A stretch of DNA of 64,000 nt from Vitis vinifera (GCF_030704535.1 NC_081823.1:8707001-8771000), one strand, 5' to 3'. Positions 10,301-22,200 are shown, counted from the stretch's first letter. A program made the numbers and translations. Notes: generated by a model not told the origin, from the sequence alone.

Positions 10301-12895
10301 GAAATCCCTTATCATGCTCTATGGTTATTTATATGTACTGTAGTTTATGAGTTAAAGAATTCTTTCATCAGCCAATATATCCATGATTTATACTGACATC
10401 TTTGCTGCTAGTCATCAAATGTATTCTAAAGTTTCTTGTCCTTTTGCTGCATGCATTTTTTAATTTGAACTGGAACAGGTAATTGCAGGTGTCATGGACC
10501 GACTTAATATGCGGATTCCTCCATTTGTTCGAATTGATCTTTTCCAAGTCATTCTAACTCATACCCTGAGTTCAGGTAACAGTTTTGTGGTCTTTTGCTA
10601 ATCATCCTGATCTGGATAAGCACATATAAAGAGATGTATATAAATGCATAATATGCATGTGAAGTGGATGCTATCATCTTATCGATGGGCCCATGTTTTG
10701 GATTACTGAGTCCCTGACTCATTGTGACAGACATAAGCACTATGGAATTAATTTGTTGGACTGTACTTTTTGGGACTGCCCCAAATCTTGTATCTGCTGT
10801 TCAGCAAAGCTTATTCTTTGAGCTGTCTGGATTGATTAGCTTGTGCTCAATGTCTTTTTTAACAAGCACAAACTAGGTTTTATTTTATTTCATTATTTTA
10901 TTTTTATGGCCAGAAAACTTCAATTGGTTTCTTGCATAAGGCATGAGAGTTTGATACTACATTACAAAAAAATTTATCTGATTCCCAGACCAACAGAGAA
11001 TGACTTCCTGTATAGTTTTGAAATGTTGTTTTCTGAAAAATGTATGCTTGCTATGCATGCCTCACTAGTCTTGATAATAGCATACCACCACTCACATCAT
11101 AGTTCACGCCTCTTCCAAAACCATGCTTATTTTCTGATTTTGTTTTCTGTTCAAGAAAATAGATGTTTTTTAATAACTAGGTCCTCTTTCTTATGTTTTG
11201 TGGTAGTCTAGTTCCACAATGCAATGTGACCACAAACTCAAGGGTTGATAGATTGCCTGCTGACAATGTGAAGCTTTTGTTTCTAGCTTTCTTACACCAT
11301 CCATTCACTTGCTTTACAGATAAAAGATTTGTGAATTGGATCCTCAGAGTAGCAAGTGTACATGGACAGAAAGCTCCATTACCATTTATCAAATATGTTG
11401 AGGTGAATTTATTTTTAGAAATTCCTTATGCTTATTTCCCTTCAACATCCAAAGACCTTGGTATCTGTGAAAACCATGTTCTGTTTCATAAGTATGGCCT
11501 GGGGTCAACTCCGGTGACCAATTTTTGTAGTTCATTTGGATCCCATTCTGCAGGGTGGCATGCTTGTCACTACATGAAAAGGCAAGGTATTTTAGTAATT
11601 CCCTTGTTTTCATTTTTCACAGGTGTGCACTCCCTTATTGTGCAGTGCTGCACAGTAACTGGAACCGAATAAACTAAATATTAGAGGATGTGCCCCTTGC
11701 CCTTATTTATTACTGCTTACAGTGCAAAACATTTACAATTTGCAAGAGTGGAGTACTGTATGAAGGCATTCTCATAGATTTGGTTAATCCCATTAATTAA
11801 AACAATTAAAATGTTACTCGATTATTACCAGGCCTATTAATTGACCCTGCTGAGTCCATTTGGGGTGGCTCTGATATATGGTGTAAACAAGAGATTTTTA
11901 ATACAGAATAATTGCATTGCTATGTAACCTTTTTCCTTCCCTCTCATTGGGGTCAATTTCTGGCTAACCCTTCTGCATTTGCTCCCCAGGTTTCCTTTTT
12001 AGATGGGCAAAATTATAAAGAAGCTGTCCTGCATAAGCAACCATTTCAGCTAAAGAGGTAGTTCCATTTCTATACCATGCTACAAACATGTAATGTTATC
12101 TTGCACCAAGATATGCAAAATTATTATTGTGGATCTCTATTTGGGTGGGAGGCAATCCATTTGGAGTAATAGTGTGAATTTGGACATTTTCCACCCACTT
12201 GTAAATTCTAAGCCGGGGAATCCGAATTTGAGTATGGATTTTGTTCAAAACCATTAGAAGTCTTGAATAGTGCTTCTCATCTCACATATTTTTGTTATAT
12301 ACCAGGAGAACAGTGAAAACCAAAATATTTGAAGTGCTTTTGAAACTCAACTTCAGTGATGGTTGTGGGTGTCTGTCCTCTCAAATTAAAGTCCCAATTG
12401 ATTTCAAGGTGAGAAGCTAGAATGCCTTTTTGTCACGTCTTTGTCCATTCTTATTTTTTGGTCTATTCATCGGTTTTTTTCCTTTTGTACCAAGATGTTC
12501 AAGTGGGAATAGTGAAATAGCAGCTGTTTGTTCAAGAAAAATGCACCACAATAATGATGTTATGTTAGGGGAAAAGCCTGACAAAATTGTACCTCGACCC
12601 TGTCCAGGTTTCGACAGACTGTTTTAACTATGATAAAGATGCCATCCTCCAAAAGCTGAGAGATACAGCAACCGGGGATCCATGCTGTGGACGGCATGAA
12701 GTCATAGAGAAAAAGCCCATCCCAGATCCTAGAAGTGAAGCGACCGTTTATGCGATTGTAACCAATGTCTTGCAGTACAACAAGACTGCACCTGAAAGCA
12801 ATGGTAGTGTGATGAAAGGTCGACTTGGGGGTTTGAATGGTATTGAAACATCTTGGAAGCGATCAAGAAGTGGTAAGAGGAAGCCTAGATCATAG
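1360..12895 (+). CDS. SRT1: SRT1, SIRT6-like NAD+-dependent histone deacetylase (3' part, 8 exons)
   Basis: Exons read at 1360-1439, 2276-2354, 10154-10207, 10479-10575, 11320-11402, 11990-12057, 12306-12408 and 12608-12895. All have GT/AG borders and join in frame to 283 codons plus TAG. The first visible exons give [10 protein letters not shown] and [15 protein letters not shown], the end of the sirtuin NAD-binding core (GTS motif). The long plant-specific C-terminal part follows ([44 protein letters not shown]). It ends in a basic tail ([12 protein letters not shown]), a probable nuclear signal. Family knowledge: SRT1 removes acetyl groups from histone H3 in the nucleus using NAD+. The N-terminal half, with GAGIS, the catalytic His and the zinc cysteines, is not in the window. 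The gene therefore starts off the left edge, or is truncated. Intron 2 is about 7.8 kb and TE-filled. Confidence 0.9.
2355..3831 (+). other. SRT1 intron 2, left part
   Basis: Intron sequence between the donor at 2355 and the copia 3' LTR. The 2985-3150 part has TTGAACTGGTC-like phrases that recur elsewhere in the window (15.7-15.85 kb) and is probably an old dispersed repeat. 3290-3520 is a purine-rich, low-complexity stretch whose short open frames I do not consider genes. Confidence 0.5.
3832..4047 (-). repeat. Putative 3' LTR of the truncated copia element
   Basis: Read on minus it begins TGTTGAGAAT directly after the polypurine tract and would end TATAGGACA, giving a TG...CA boundary of about 216 bp. 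The outer end is inferred, because no second LTR copy survives for comparison. Confidence 0.55.
5877..6155 (-). repeat. 3' LTR (minus orientation), 279 bp
   Basis: Plus-strand sequence starts TGTCAAAATATTG and ends GTCCTTTGACA. It is identical to the other LTR except for one base. Confidence 0.95.
6163..6621 (-). pseudogene. Gag N-terminus fused directly to RNase H (internal deletion product)
   Basis: From a minus-strand ATG at 6621 the frame reads a gag-like start ([20 protein letters not shown]). A TAG follows, then [10 protein letters not shown] runs straight into copia RNase H ([37 protein letters not shown]), stopping at 6163. Protease, integrase and reverse transcriptase are absent, so one deletion joined gag to the end of pol. 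The in-frame TAG makes even this fusion defective. Confidence 0.8.
6831..6946. repeat. Minisatellite, about five 22-bp units
   Basis: Units read TCCGAGAGCCCCTAGGGCTAAA with small changes; one unit lacks 2 bp. The core AGCCCTAGGGCT is self-complementary, so each unit can form a small hairpin. It lies in the leader between the PBS and the gag start of the nested element. Confidence 0.9.
6997..7008 (-). other. Primer-binding site for initiator tRNA-Met
   Basis: Minus-strand TGGTATCAGAGC lies with no gap after the 5' LTR. This is the usual plant copia PBS, complementary to the 3' end of initiator tRNA-Met. Confidence 0.9.
7009..7287 (-). repeat. 5' LTR (minus orientation), 279 bp
   Basis: Same length and ends as the copy at 5877-6155. 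Followed on plus by the TGGCA target duplication. Confidence 0.95.
8300..8840. other. SRT1 intron 2: cut-off copia end plus a CGATA-type repeat
   Basis: Copia homology fades just past 8300. From about 8510 to 8660 the sequence (TTTTCGCCCCACCAATATTT, ACCGATATATCTGTTA) resembles 40310-40450, so it is a copy of the same dispersed repeat. Confidence 0.5.
8840..9490 (+). mobile_element. LINE (L1-type) 3' end fragment with zf-RVT domain
   Basis: Plus-strand translation, with frameshifts, gives a zinc-binding reverse-transcriptase tail of plant LINEs: FFAW-like start, then [20 protein letters not shown] (Cys-x2-Cys ... His-x4-Cys), later [14 protein letters not shown]. It ends in TTGTTGTCTATCAAAAAATA and an A-rich tail near 9470-9490. 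Only the last 650 bp or so is present, as usual for 5'-truncated insertions. Confidence 0.78.
9491..10153 (+). other. SRT1 intron 2, right part
   Basis: A-rich low-complexity sequence (9540-9595), then ordinary intron DNA up to the TTCAATGTACAG acceptor before the ETPKDKKAS exon. No other feature seen. Confidence 0.5.
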
Positions 12896-14964
12896 AGATG
12901 GAACAACTTCTTTTGGTTGTGTATATATATGTTATTAGAATTTTCGGTTAGCTTATATATGTGTAGGGACTGGGTGAATTTTGTTAGATTGTACACCCAG
13001 TCTCCCTAGCTATGGATAGGAAAGATGGGAAGATTGTATTGCCATGAGTCTGTCTAAGACACGAGCTTATTTTTTGAACTTGTTCAATCTAAAATCTTGT
13101 GTTCTATCTCCCAGCATCTCTCTCTCTCAGGAGCTTCATGTTAGGTTGTTTAAATAAAAAATAAGATAATTTTTTTTATTTTAAATTTATATTACACTTT
13201 TATTTTATATTATTTTCTATATTTATCACATTAATCCTATTTTAAAAAATTACAAAAATTATATATATATCCTTTTAATTTTGTTTAATTTTTAATGTTT
13301 TTATTTTAAAACATTAAAAATATAATTTTATTTAAAAATAACTAAAATATCAAAACATTTAATATTTAATAAAACATAATTTTAAGTTCAAATTACTTTG
13401 ATAAAATAAATTGTTAATATAAAATTTTTAATAATTTTAGTTATTTAAATAAGCTAATATATCAATAGAAATCTTTTAACTAACACCAAAAAAAATTGTC
13501 AGCATAATTTTTTTTAACGAAATTTAAGAAATTATATTTAAAATGAAATATTTTATATAAAATCATAGACTTTCAAATGAAATTTCAAAATGATTTAATA
13601 TTTTATTTAAAATATAATAAAACATGTTTTTAAGAGAAGTGGTTTTTAATTTTGAATATAAAAATTTGATAAGTATTATTATAATTTTAAATTAGATTTT
13701 TTAACATAGATTTTTTTATTTTTTATTTGCTAAAATAAAAATTTGTTGAAATTAGTTATGCGACTTAATGGGGTGGGAGTTCGAGGGATTGACTGGCATC
13801 ATCTAATAAGACAAGGTTAGAATATGTATAAATGCATTAGGAGTGGATTTGAGATTTATTTTATTTTTATTTTTATTTTTTAAAATAACTTGGATCAAAT
13901 TCGAGGTGACGATACTTGAACATTCTCTTATTCTACTTAAAATAAAATAAAAATATTTTGATTTTTAAAAATTTTTCTTTTTTTTCAATAGATATAAAAT
14001 AAATTTAATTTTCTTTTCTAAAATTTATTTATAAATTATTTTTATTTTAATATAATTGAAATATTTTTAAAAATAAAAGCAAAATTAAACGATGACTATA
14101 AATAATTTCTCATTATTAATGGGGTGAGAATAAGGGTGACCTGTCCATTAACATCCCTATTCTCATTACACCCTAATTTCTTTTATTTAAAAAAAAATTA
14201 AAATGGGTATACTCTCACCTACCTCTTCCCTTCTAAACTCAAACTTTAACGGTTTGTTTGGTTGTTATTTTTTAAAATTGTTTTTAGTATTTTTAAAAAT
14301 AAAATTGCGTTTGAAAACTGAATTGTAAAAAACAAATTTTATCAATATTTGAACAAAAAAAATTAAAATTACCAATTCAAGGTTCATTGATCAAACTAAC
14401 GATCGAATGACAGTTGAACTAGTGATGTAATAAATATATAATTTATATATTATATAAAACTAAAAATAATTATAAAAATTAAAAATATATAAAATTACAA
14501 ATTTTAATAATATTTGATTTTTATATTTGGTATATTAAATTAAATGATAAAATTTAATATTTTATATTTTATTAAATAGAAATATGTAATATTTAAGAAT
14601 GAAGATATATTTAAGATGAAAAAATTTATAATATTTAATTTTATCTTTTTGTATTTGTATTTTATTGTTTTAAAATTATTCTATTAATTAATTTATATTA
14701 TTTTTTATAATTATTATTATAAAAATAAACAGGAATTTAAATATTTACATTTCTTTAAAGATTTTATATGATAAAAATTTGAAATAAAAACATTAATCTT
14801 AGATTCTTATTATATATATATATATATTTTAACAACGTTGTAATGCTCAATGGTTCAAAGAGTCCAGCCCTTATGCGTCCAACCCTAAAAAAGGCAATGT
14901 TTTACCTCTAATAAGTTCTATTCCCAGTCCCACATCAGAAGCACATGAATTCTATGTGCTCTAT
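12896..14964. other. SRT1 3' flank and AT-rich intergenic DNA
   Basis: 12896-13130 is a likely SRT1 3' UTR. From 13140 the sequence is very AT-rich with no convincing open frame. 14880-14964 reads like a TRIM/LTR promoter (CAGTCCCACATCAGAAGC), and its TATA region lies beyond the hAT insertion at 15461-15470 (CTATAAATAC). Confidence 0.5.
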
Positions 14965-15456
14965 TAAGGGTCTCCAAAAAGCCCGCGGCCCGCTTTAGGT
15001 CCGGCCCAGCCCGACGGGCTAAAGCCTGGCCCAAGCCCGGCCCAAGCCTGTTTATGGGCGGGCCGGGCCACGGGCCTAAATTTAGGCCCGGCCCGTAGGC
15101 CCGCCCCTTTAAAAAAAACTACAAAAATAATATACTTTATTTATATATATATATATAACTAACTCAATTAATAAATATAAAAAAAATGTAGTTCAGTTGG
15201 TTATAACCTTGACGTTTAAACATGAGAGTCCCCTCTCCCTTTCCTTGGCTTTTTTGAAAGCCATTTTGGCTTATTTCAAAAAGCCCGTCGGCCCGTTAGC
15301 CCGCGGGCTCATAGGCCGGGCCGCGAGCCTAGCATTTTAGCATGGCTCGGCCTGGCCTGGCCCGTTGACTAGTCAACGGGCCCATAGGCCCGACCCGAGC
15401 TAGGCCGCGGGCCTCCTATTTACGGCCCAGCCCGACCCGCCCGTTGGAGACCCCTA
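14965..15456. mobile_element. GC-rich non-autonomous hAT-type DNA transposon
   Basis: 492 bp with inverted ends: left TAAGGGTCTCCAA, right (reverse complement) TAGGGGTCTCCAA, one mismatch. It is flanked by a perfect 8-bp target duplication TGCTCTAT at 14957-14964 and 15457-15464. The 8-bp duplication and TAGGG-like ends are typical of hAT. Both subterminal regions are packed with GCCCGGCCCG / CGGGCCGGGC motifs in both orientations, far above the local GC level. No transposase is encoded. It landed beside a TATA-like CTATAAATAC. Confidence 0.9.
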
Positions 15457-15464
15457 TGCTCTAT

Positions 15465-17219
15465 AAATACCTTGTAACATGCCTTGCAAGCTAAACATGC
15501 CAACAAATTGGGCCTAGAGACATGACCTAAGTGAAAGTTTTATAAGCTTTTTTTTTATTTTATTGGACTGGGCTTAGTGGCTTGAACCAAATATGAGGTT
15601 ATAATTAGTTTAAGTTTTAAAAGTATTGGGCATGGAATGGGCTTGATGGATAATGGGCCTCTTAATAACAAGTATTTGTAGAATAGAAAAAAAAAAGTTT
15701 GGTCGGTTTGTTAAAAATCGGATGATTTGTTAAAAATCAAATGGTTTGAACGGTTTAATGTTGGTTTGACCACGAAACGGTTCATTGAGATGGACCGAAC
15801 TAGAAAGTTCACCGGTCAACGATTTGACCGATCGAACCGGTTGGTCTAATCCGATTTTTAAAACAATGGTTTTTATTCTTAAAAACAAAAAATATATATA
15901 TGTGTGTGTGTGTGTGTGTTTGGTTGAGTTAATAAAAAATATTTTTTTAAAACAAACAAAACAAAAAACATGTTTGAAAGTTAGGTTTTTTTGTTTTGTT
16001 TTTATTTTAAATTTAATGTTTTCTTCATAACTCTTCTCTATTTATAGAAAAAGATATAAATAAAGAAAAATTCAACAAAAAATAATAATAAGAGGGTGAT
16101 GGATTTGAATGGGAAATCAAATTACATTTTTAGTTTTTATTTTATTTTAAATTTTGATTATATATTTTTTATTTTAATTATAATAAATAAGAAGTTGAAA
16201 TATTTTAATAATAAAGGGCTAAATATAATACTAAATGAGGATTAATGATAAGATAATCCATTTCAATAAATGGTTAAATTTTTTAATAATAAAAAAAAGA
16301 AATAAAAGGTTATAAGGATATATTTATTTGAAATTTTATTAACTATTTGCCTTTTTTTATCTCCTATTTTCTACTAAATTTTATCCCTCTAACATTGTTT
16401 CCAATTATTCTAATTTTTAAAATAAAAATAATAAATTTGTTTTAAACAAAAAATAATTTGATAATTAAATTAATCTATATATATAAAGCCTTTTCAACAT
16501 GTTTATTTCTTTATTTTTTTTTAAATTATATCTTATTTGATTAACTTAATATTTTAAAGATAAAAAAATTATATCCATTTTTCAATTAATTTTTATAATT
16601 TTAAAAATTTTAAAATTGTATCCATTTTTAATATAAAAATTATTTTTTAATCATTTTTAATTTTCCTTTTTTCAAAAAACAATTAAAAAAAAAAACATTT
16701 TCAAACCCACCCTTTACCCTAATTTTCCATCTCACCTTCTTCTTCTTCTTAAGATGTTCCGTCTCTTTTTTCACGATATCTCTCTCTCGTTCCACATAAT
16801 CCACACTTCTCTCTTCCTCTTTCATCTCAACACCTCCATTAAATTGTTAATTTATAAATAATAGAAAGTGAGGCGTGGTTATGTAATTTGATTAAAAACA
16901 AACTTAAAACCTAACCTCAAGTTTGAAATTTCAACCCAAGCTTAATTTGGTCATATTTTCGAGTAAGTTTTACAAGTTACTTGAGTTCACTATGTTAGAA
17001 CATTAAGTCTTGTTTGTATATTGACAATTTTGTTCCTTTTAATCTTTGATTATAAAAGTCTTTTCAAATAGTGACTTGCCCTTGTGAAGATCAAGAGTTG
17101 TTGTTCGTCCAACCAGGAAGTCATAGGTATGTCTTAAAAGGTTTGGTTTGTGACAAGTTAGACTCTTATGAGGTATAAAGAGGATTGATAATTGTTTTGA
17201 ACTTAAAATTTTTTTTATC
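15465..17219. other. AT-rich intergenic DNA with dispersed repeat
   Basis: 15700-15850 carries CCGGTTCAACC-like phrases (GATCGAACCGGTTGGTC), a dispersed-repeat style also seen at about 3 kb. There is a (TG)n run near 15901-15920. The rest is low complexity and no gene is supported. Confidence 0.45.
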
Positions 17220-17960
17220 AAGTTTTTTGGAAAAATAGGGGATGCTTAAGCGAGAAGCAACGCTCAAGCACTAGACCACTCAAGCGTTCCACACCACTTG
17301 AGTGCCTGAAGCACTTGAGCCACCTAAGTGAGCTCGAGATTTTTTCACACAAATCTGATTTATAAGTCTTCTAAAACCAAACATCTTTGAGATTTATTCT
17401 TATAAAACTCTTATTATAACCCCTCGAGGGTTAGAGATGATTAGAAAGAGATCATATAAATATTAGAGAGATTTCAAAAGAGTCTCCTAAAGAGAAAACC
17501 TAATGTGTTACACCATTTTCGATCTCTCGTTCAAGGATTCGATCTTTGAATCTTGGGTTAAAGACCTTCATCCCTTCAATGAGATTGAAGTGTATTCACT
17601 CAAGAAATTAGAGGTTGCTATGTCGTGGGCATGGATCAAGTTATAGGTATTGGGGAGTAAGTCTTTAGGGTAAAATGACCAAACAAATTTATGTAACTTG
17701 ATCTCATATAGTGGATTTAGATAAGCATTATTATACCTCACAGTTTTTTATCTCCATAGTTAATGTGAAAGTTTGCCACATAAAAATCCTTGTGCCTAAT
17801 TGTTCATATCTTTTGATTATTTTATTTGAATTTCCTACAATATAAAGCATTGATATACCTTGACTACTCAAGATAAATATTGGGTATCATGTTTAATCCT
17901 AATTTTTTAAAATACACTCATTCACACCCCACCCCCCCCCCCCCCCCCCCTCCTCTCGGT
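17220..17960 (+). repeat. Probable remnant of an LTR retrotransposon end
   Basis: 17229-17340 has repeated CGCTCAAGC / CACTTGAG phrases common in plant LTRs. The segment ends in CACCCCACC followed by C19 (17932-17950) and CTCTCGGTG, the type of sequence often found just before a primer-binding site. No coding part or second LTR was found. Confidence 0.4.
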
Positions 17961-19810
17961 GTTACTCTACTAGACTTAGAGGCTTTTTCAAACTAAATAA
18001 TTATCTTTTTATACTCATATACTTCATATTCATCACAACATCACTTACATGGTGAATTAATCAAATATATAGAACTAAGTGAGTTAAATATGTTACTAAA
18101 CAATATAAAACTTTCAATTTTTTTTTAATTAATGTATCATATCTAAAATTATAGTCATACTACCTCAATATATGTATAAAAATATAATATTCTATGTGTA
18201 AGATTGAACATGAATTGAGCTCAAATTAGTTAAGCCTTAATTAAGCTCAACCCAATATTAAATTGGGTTATACTATGTCCATCATGAAACCCTAATTCAA
18301 GGTTTGGTAAATAATAGATTATAAACCATAATCTTGGTTTGGTAACTAGTCTATTGTCATTTACAATCAATTACAAGTTTGAATTTGTATCTATTATTTG
18401 AATTAGGCATACACATTCCAAAAGACCGACCCATGAAAAAATTTATTCAATGCTAGAATTCAAGTCTCTCTCTCTTAATTTTGTGATGCAAACATGGCTT
18501 TGAAAATTTGATAGATTTTTATTTGAAGATTTATTTTCCTTTTTGAATATTTCATCACTTACATTCATGATCCATTGAGTCTAAAAGTCACCAAAATTGA
18601 AAACAAAAAATTCATCAATAATTAAAATTGAATCATAAAAATTACTAAAAAATCATTATAACCTATTAGTGATTTTACAATCTAAATTAGGTAACCCTAA
18701 CAATTTTTACATAAAATTTTCAAAAAATAAAAAATAAAAGTGAAAGAATCATTACATCCCATCCCCTATTAAACATGACAGCTAATAGTATCAGTCAAAA
18801 CAAGTTTTCTGACTATAATGTTATAAATTGAGATTCGAATTGATAGGTCTCAATAATCTAAGTTTTAACATAGGCTTATGTTCTTTGAAGTTTGATCGAA
18901 TTGATCAATTATGTACTTTTCGAAAATGTACAACAATAATTATTTGACATTTGTTTGTTAGCGATTATAATAAATTTAAGAACCTCCGATCCATGTGTAT
19001 CCAAAAGTACCACAAAAATACTATAAAAGACTAGAAAATATATCATTTTGGATTTTGTAACCAGTTAAAAAAATTGTAACTCAATTTTAAAAGGTTTCAT
19101 AACCATCATAATTTAAATTTTTCTAAATATTTTAACTTAATAAGAGTAGAACTTCAAAATGTTCAAAATTACTAGATAACTTACTTCCAAACTATTTTAT
19201 TGTTTTTAATTTTTATAACTCAAACAAATCCTTAAAAAAGAAAAAGAAGAAATAAAATTGAAGAAATGACATCCCAAATTAAAACACTAAAAAATGATAA
19301 AATTTGATAAATGTTTCCTTTCAACTATTTCCTTTAATCTCCTTTTGCATTTCTCATTTACTTTTAGGATACCCTCTTCATTGAGAAAGTCACCAAAAAT
19401 CACCACCACCAAGAAATTCATCAAATGGCCCAAAATCACACCAAGTCAAAAATGGTAAATAGGCCCTAACCCATTGGTGATTTTGTGATCGAAGTTGGGG
19501 ATGGCACCCACAAATTTTATTTCAAAATTCAAATTTTTTTTAAAATTTAAAAATAGTGAGAAAAAAGTTATTTAATTAAAAGAGTTGTTAAGAATCCAAA
19601 ATTTGAAATTCCTCCCTTTATACTTTTTTTTATCAAATATACCCTTATATTTTTTTTTATAAAAAATTATATGTAAATATTTAAAATGGAAAAAGACATT
19701 TTATGTCCAAAATAGATTATTTTTATTAAGTAAAAATACGGGAAGGATTACATCCACAAATTTAAGATTATCCTTTTAATTACTTGATTAAAAAAAAACA
19801 ACACGGCTCA
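17961..19810. other. Intergenic DNA with two diverged copies of the NF-YB upstream segment
   Basis: About 18530-18740 and 19350-19560 share phrases such as AAAGTCACCAAAA, AAATTCATCA and GTGATTTTG in the same order. A third copy precedes the second NF-YB gene (24920-25130). No gene seen. Confidence 0.5.
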
Positions 19811-20005
19811 CCGACTACGAAGCCTGCCACCTGCTAACACCTGTAGAAGTGAGCCCCACTCACCCAATAACCGGCCCCTTCTTTTACTGGCAATAGCCGG
19901 TTTCTGTGTTCAACACGTGTATCTCTCGTCTTTTATCATAAATTCACTGCATAGCAGTAGCTTCCAAAGGCAGAAAGTGAGGTGGGTTGTGCAGAGAAAG
20001 AAACA
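19811..20005 (+). promoter_or_regulatory. NF-YB copy 1 proximal promoter and 5' UTR
   Basis: CCAAT at about 19864 and a perfect G-box/ABRE CACGTG at 19914-19919. Almost the whole block (CCACCTGCTAACACC, TACTGGCAATAGCCGGTTTC, GTAGCTTCCAAAGGCAG) recurs before copy 2, so it was duplicated with the gene. Confidence 0.6.
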
Positions 20006-21373
20006 ATGGAGCGTGATGATGATCAGTTTCATGGATATCGCAGAAAGATCCCAGAAAACTCATCCACCTCTGGTAAAATGTGTAGAAATGCTTCTCTTTT
20101 TCTCGGGGTTTCTGCGAGTTTTTTCTGTGTTGAAAATGGTGGATTAATTTTTTACATGCAATTCCTGATCTTTCTTCCGATCTCTGGTTTCAGTTTTCTG
20201 GACTATGATTTCATGTGTAGACTGTTATCTTTCATTTTTCCGTTGGTGATTCAAGTCTGTTTCCTCTCTGGCATGCAAGCCTGTCTTTTTCAGTACTGCT
20301 CTCTAATGGGAAAATGATCTTCACTCAAGCGGTTTTCGAAATCAATGCTTGTCCGATTTATACACTGAGCTTGTTTCTCAGATCTTTTTCACTGTTTTCC
20401 AATGTTTTAATCATCGGACGTGTCGAAGACAAACATATATGTTTTAGTTGTGCAGTTCATCTCTGTAATAGTTTCGGCGGGAGGAGTTTTTTCATTTCCA
20501 AGTATAAAAGAAGAATTTTGAGATTTTTTGTTTTTTTTTCAATTTTCTTTTGTGCCTTTTTCACATTTTCTCAGCGGTTCTTCTAAAAAAATTTTGAATT
20601 GAGAAAAAGCTAGGGAAGAGATTCGTCACGGGACAATTGAGGACAACCAGGACATGACCATAACACGTGGCCATGAATGACGTCTGCCCTCAACATTATG
20701 CCCTTTATTTTTGTTCTCCATTTTCGCATGGGGAGGGGTTCGTATAGTCTAGTCACGTAAGTGTAAGATGTGTACAAAACGTATCTTGAACCATATGCTT
20801 CTGGTTTCAGCTCTGAATCCTGGCGCCACCTCTTCTAATCCCATCGAAACCACCGCCGGCGTGGGTCAGAAGCAGCTGCCCATGGAGCAGTACATGCCCA
20901 TAGCAAACCTGACGCGCGTCATGCGCCGTGTCCTACCTGCTCATGCTAAGATCTCCGACGATGCCAAGGAGACCGTCCAGGAATGTGTCTCCGAGTTCAT
21001 CAGCTTCATAACTAGCGAGGCTAATGACAGGTGCCACCATGAGCTGCGGAAAACCATCACCGCTGAGGATGTCATCGCCGCCATGAGCAAACTGGGATTT
21101 GACGACTACATTGACCCTCTCACTCTCTACCTTCACCGCTATCGCGAGTCGGAAAACGAACGTGACCGTATGCCTCTGAGGCGTGGTAGGGAGTATGGTT
21201 CGCTGGGGGCCGCAGCAAATTATGGGCCACCGCCACCGCCATGGACGACATTGCACATTGGGAGCCAACAGGGGCTGTATGACGCTGCACCCATAGTTAC
21301 ACGCGACTACTTCAAGGAAGGGTCGAGTGCTGGCGGCAGCACCTCTTCTCGCCTTCCTCCTGAGTACAAGTAA
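20006..21373 (+). CDS. LEC1-type NF-YB transcription factor, tandem copy 1
   Basis: Two exons: 20006-20072 and 20811-21373; 209 aa. The start at 20006 gives MERDDDQFHGYRRK, matching the MERG..FHGYRK start of LEC1-like proteins. An in-frame ATG at 19982 is possible but unlike the family. The histone-fold core covers about residues 50-140 (YMPIANLTRVMRRVLPAHAK, ISDDAKE, QECVSEFISFITSEAN, KLGFDDYIDPL). D72 is the Asp that separates LEC1/LEC1-like members from other NF-YBs, which have Lys. Family role: pairs with NF-YC and NF-YA at CCAAT boxes in embryo and seed programmes. Odd: the near-invariant Trp of DLLWAM is Ala (EDVIAAM, A112), and the usual CQREQRKT is CHHELRKT. The intron has a RY motif CATGCA (20272-20277) and a G-box (20664-20669). 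Confidence 0.9.
20272..20277 (+). promoter_or_regulatory. RY motif (CATGCA) in NF-YB copy 1 intron
   Basis: CATGCA, the core bound by B3 factors of the FUS3/LEC2/ABI3 type, about 200 bp into the intron. The same motif stands at the equivalent place in copy 2. Confidence 0.45.
20664..20669 (+). promoter_or_regulatory. G-box CACGTG in NF-YB copy 1 intron
   Basis: AACACGTGGCC, an ABRE-like context, followed by TGACGTC 8 bp further on. It lies about 140 bp before exon 2. Confidence 0.4.
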
Positions 21374-22200
21374 ACAGATCCGGCCATCTCCAGCATTTCT
21401 CAAGAGTTTCATGCCAAGTCCTTAGTAATGAAGAAGCGTACAGTGTTCTATCAACTACAATACTGTCTTTTACTTTCCAAATATTATACATGCATAATTT
21501 AAAATTTAAGTTTATCGTATTTATTTTGTTGCCCATATTTTTATATATGATTTTTTACCCACATTCATTTTATTATTTTTATGAGAAATTGTTTGCTACA
21601 ATGTTAGGAATTTTATTCTGTCAGAGTCTATACTTGACCTCATGAATTTTCTTACCATAAACTAGTTGTAAATACCCAATCTCTGGATTCCAATTTTAAT
21701 TTTTCTCTGCATAAGAAATTTTTATCTTTAAGGAAGAGATTTTATTCCAAAATATTTCTTCATTTCTTTTAGGTTATGTTTGGTTCTAAAAAAGTTTGGA
21801 AAAATATGCAAGGAAAAGTAGAAGAAAATAAAAAATATATTTAAAGTCCATAAATTATTTCGATATATTACTTCAAACATTTTTCATTTATTTAACTCTT
21901 CTATATAAGGATTAAATAATTTTAAAATATAATAAAAAATTAATAATTTTAATTATATTTGATTTTATTTCATATTTTTCATAGTAAAACCAAACATTAG
22001 AAAATAATTTTCCTTAACATTTTTTTCTTTTCCTAATACTTTTCGGAAACCAAACATAACCTTAATCTCTTTTATTCATGTATCAGAATAGAAAAACGTC
22101 CTCAATAAAATCATAGCAAGGATTATCTTGTTTTGGAAGTCTAGAACTTGGACTTTTGTTTGTCAGACAACTAGTATCTTAGTTTGCAATCTTGATCAAG
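21374..22200. other. 3' flank of NF-YB copy 1
   Basis: Likely 3' UTR to about 21540, then AT-rich DNA. 21775-22060 begins and ends with inverted phrases (TTATGTTTGGTTCTAAAAAAG ... CCAAACATAACC), so it is a probable MITE of roughly 290 bp. Confidence 0.45.

Noticed and set aside
11193-11672. 159-aa continuous frame in the SRT1 region
   Set aside because: Only 11320-11402 is exon; the rest is intron read-through around a real exon.
17932-17950. C19 as a possible quadruplex or regulatory element
   Set aside because: A single C run without spaced G/C tracts; better explained as an LTR-end homopolymer or assembly-sensitive site.
20933-21412. 159-aa minus-strand frame opposite NF-YB copy 1
   Set aside because: Antisense shadow of the GC-rich NF-YB exon, with no domain.
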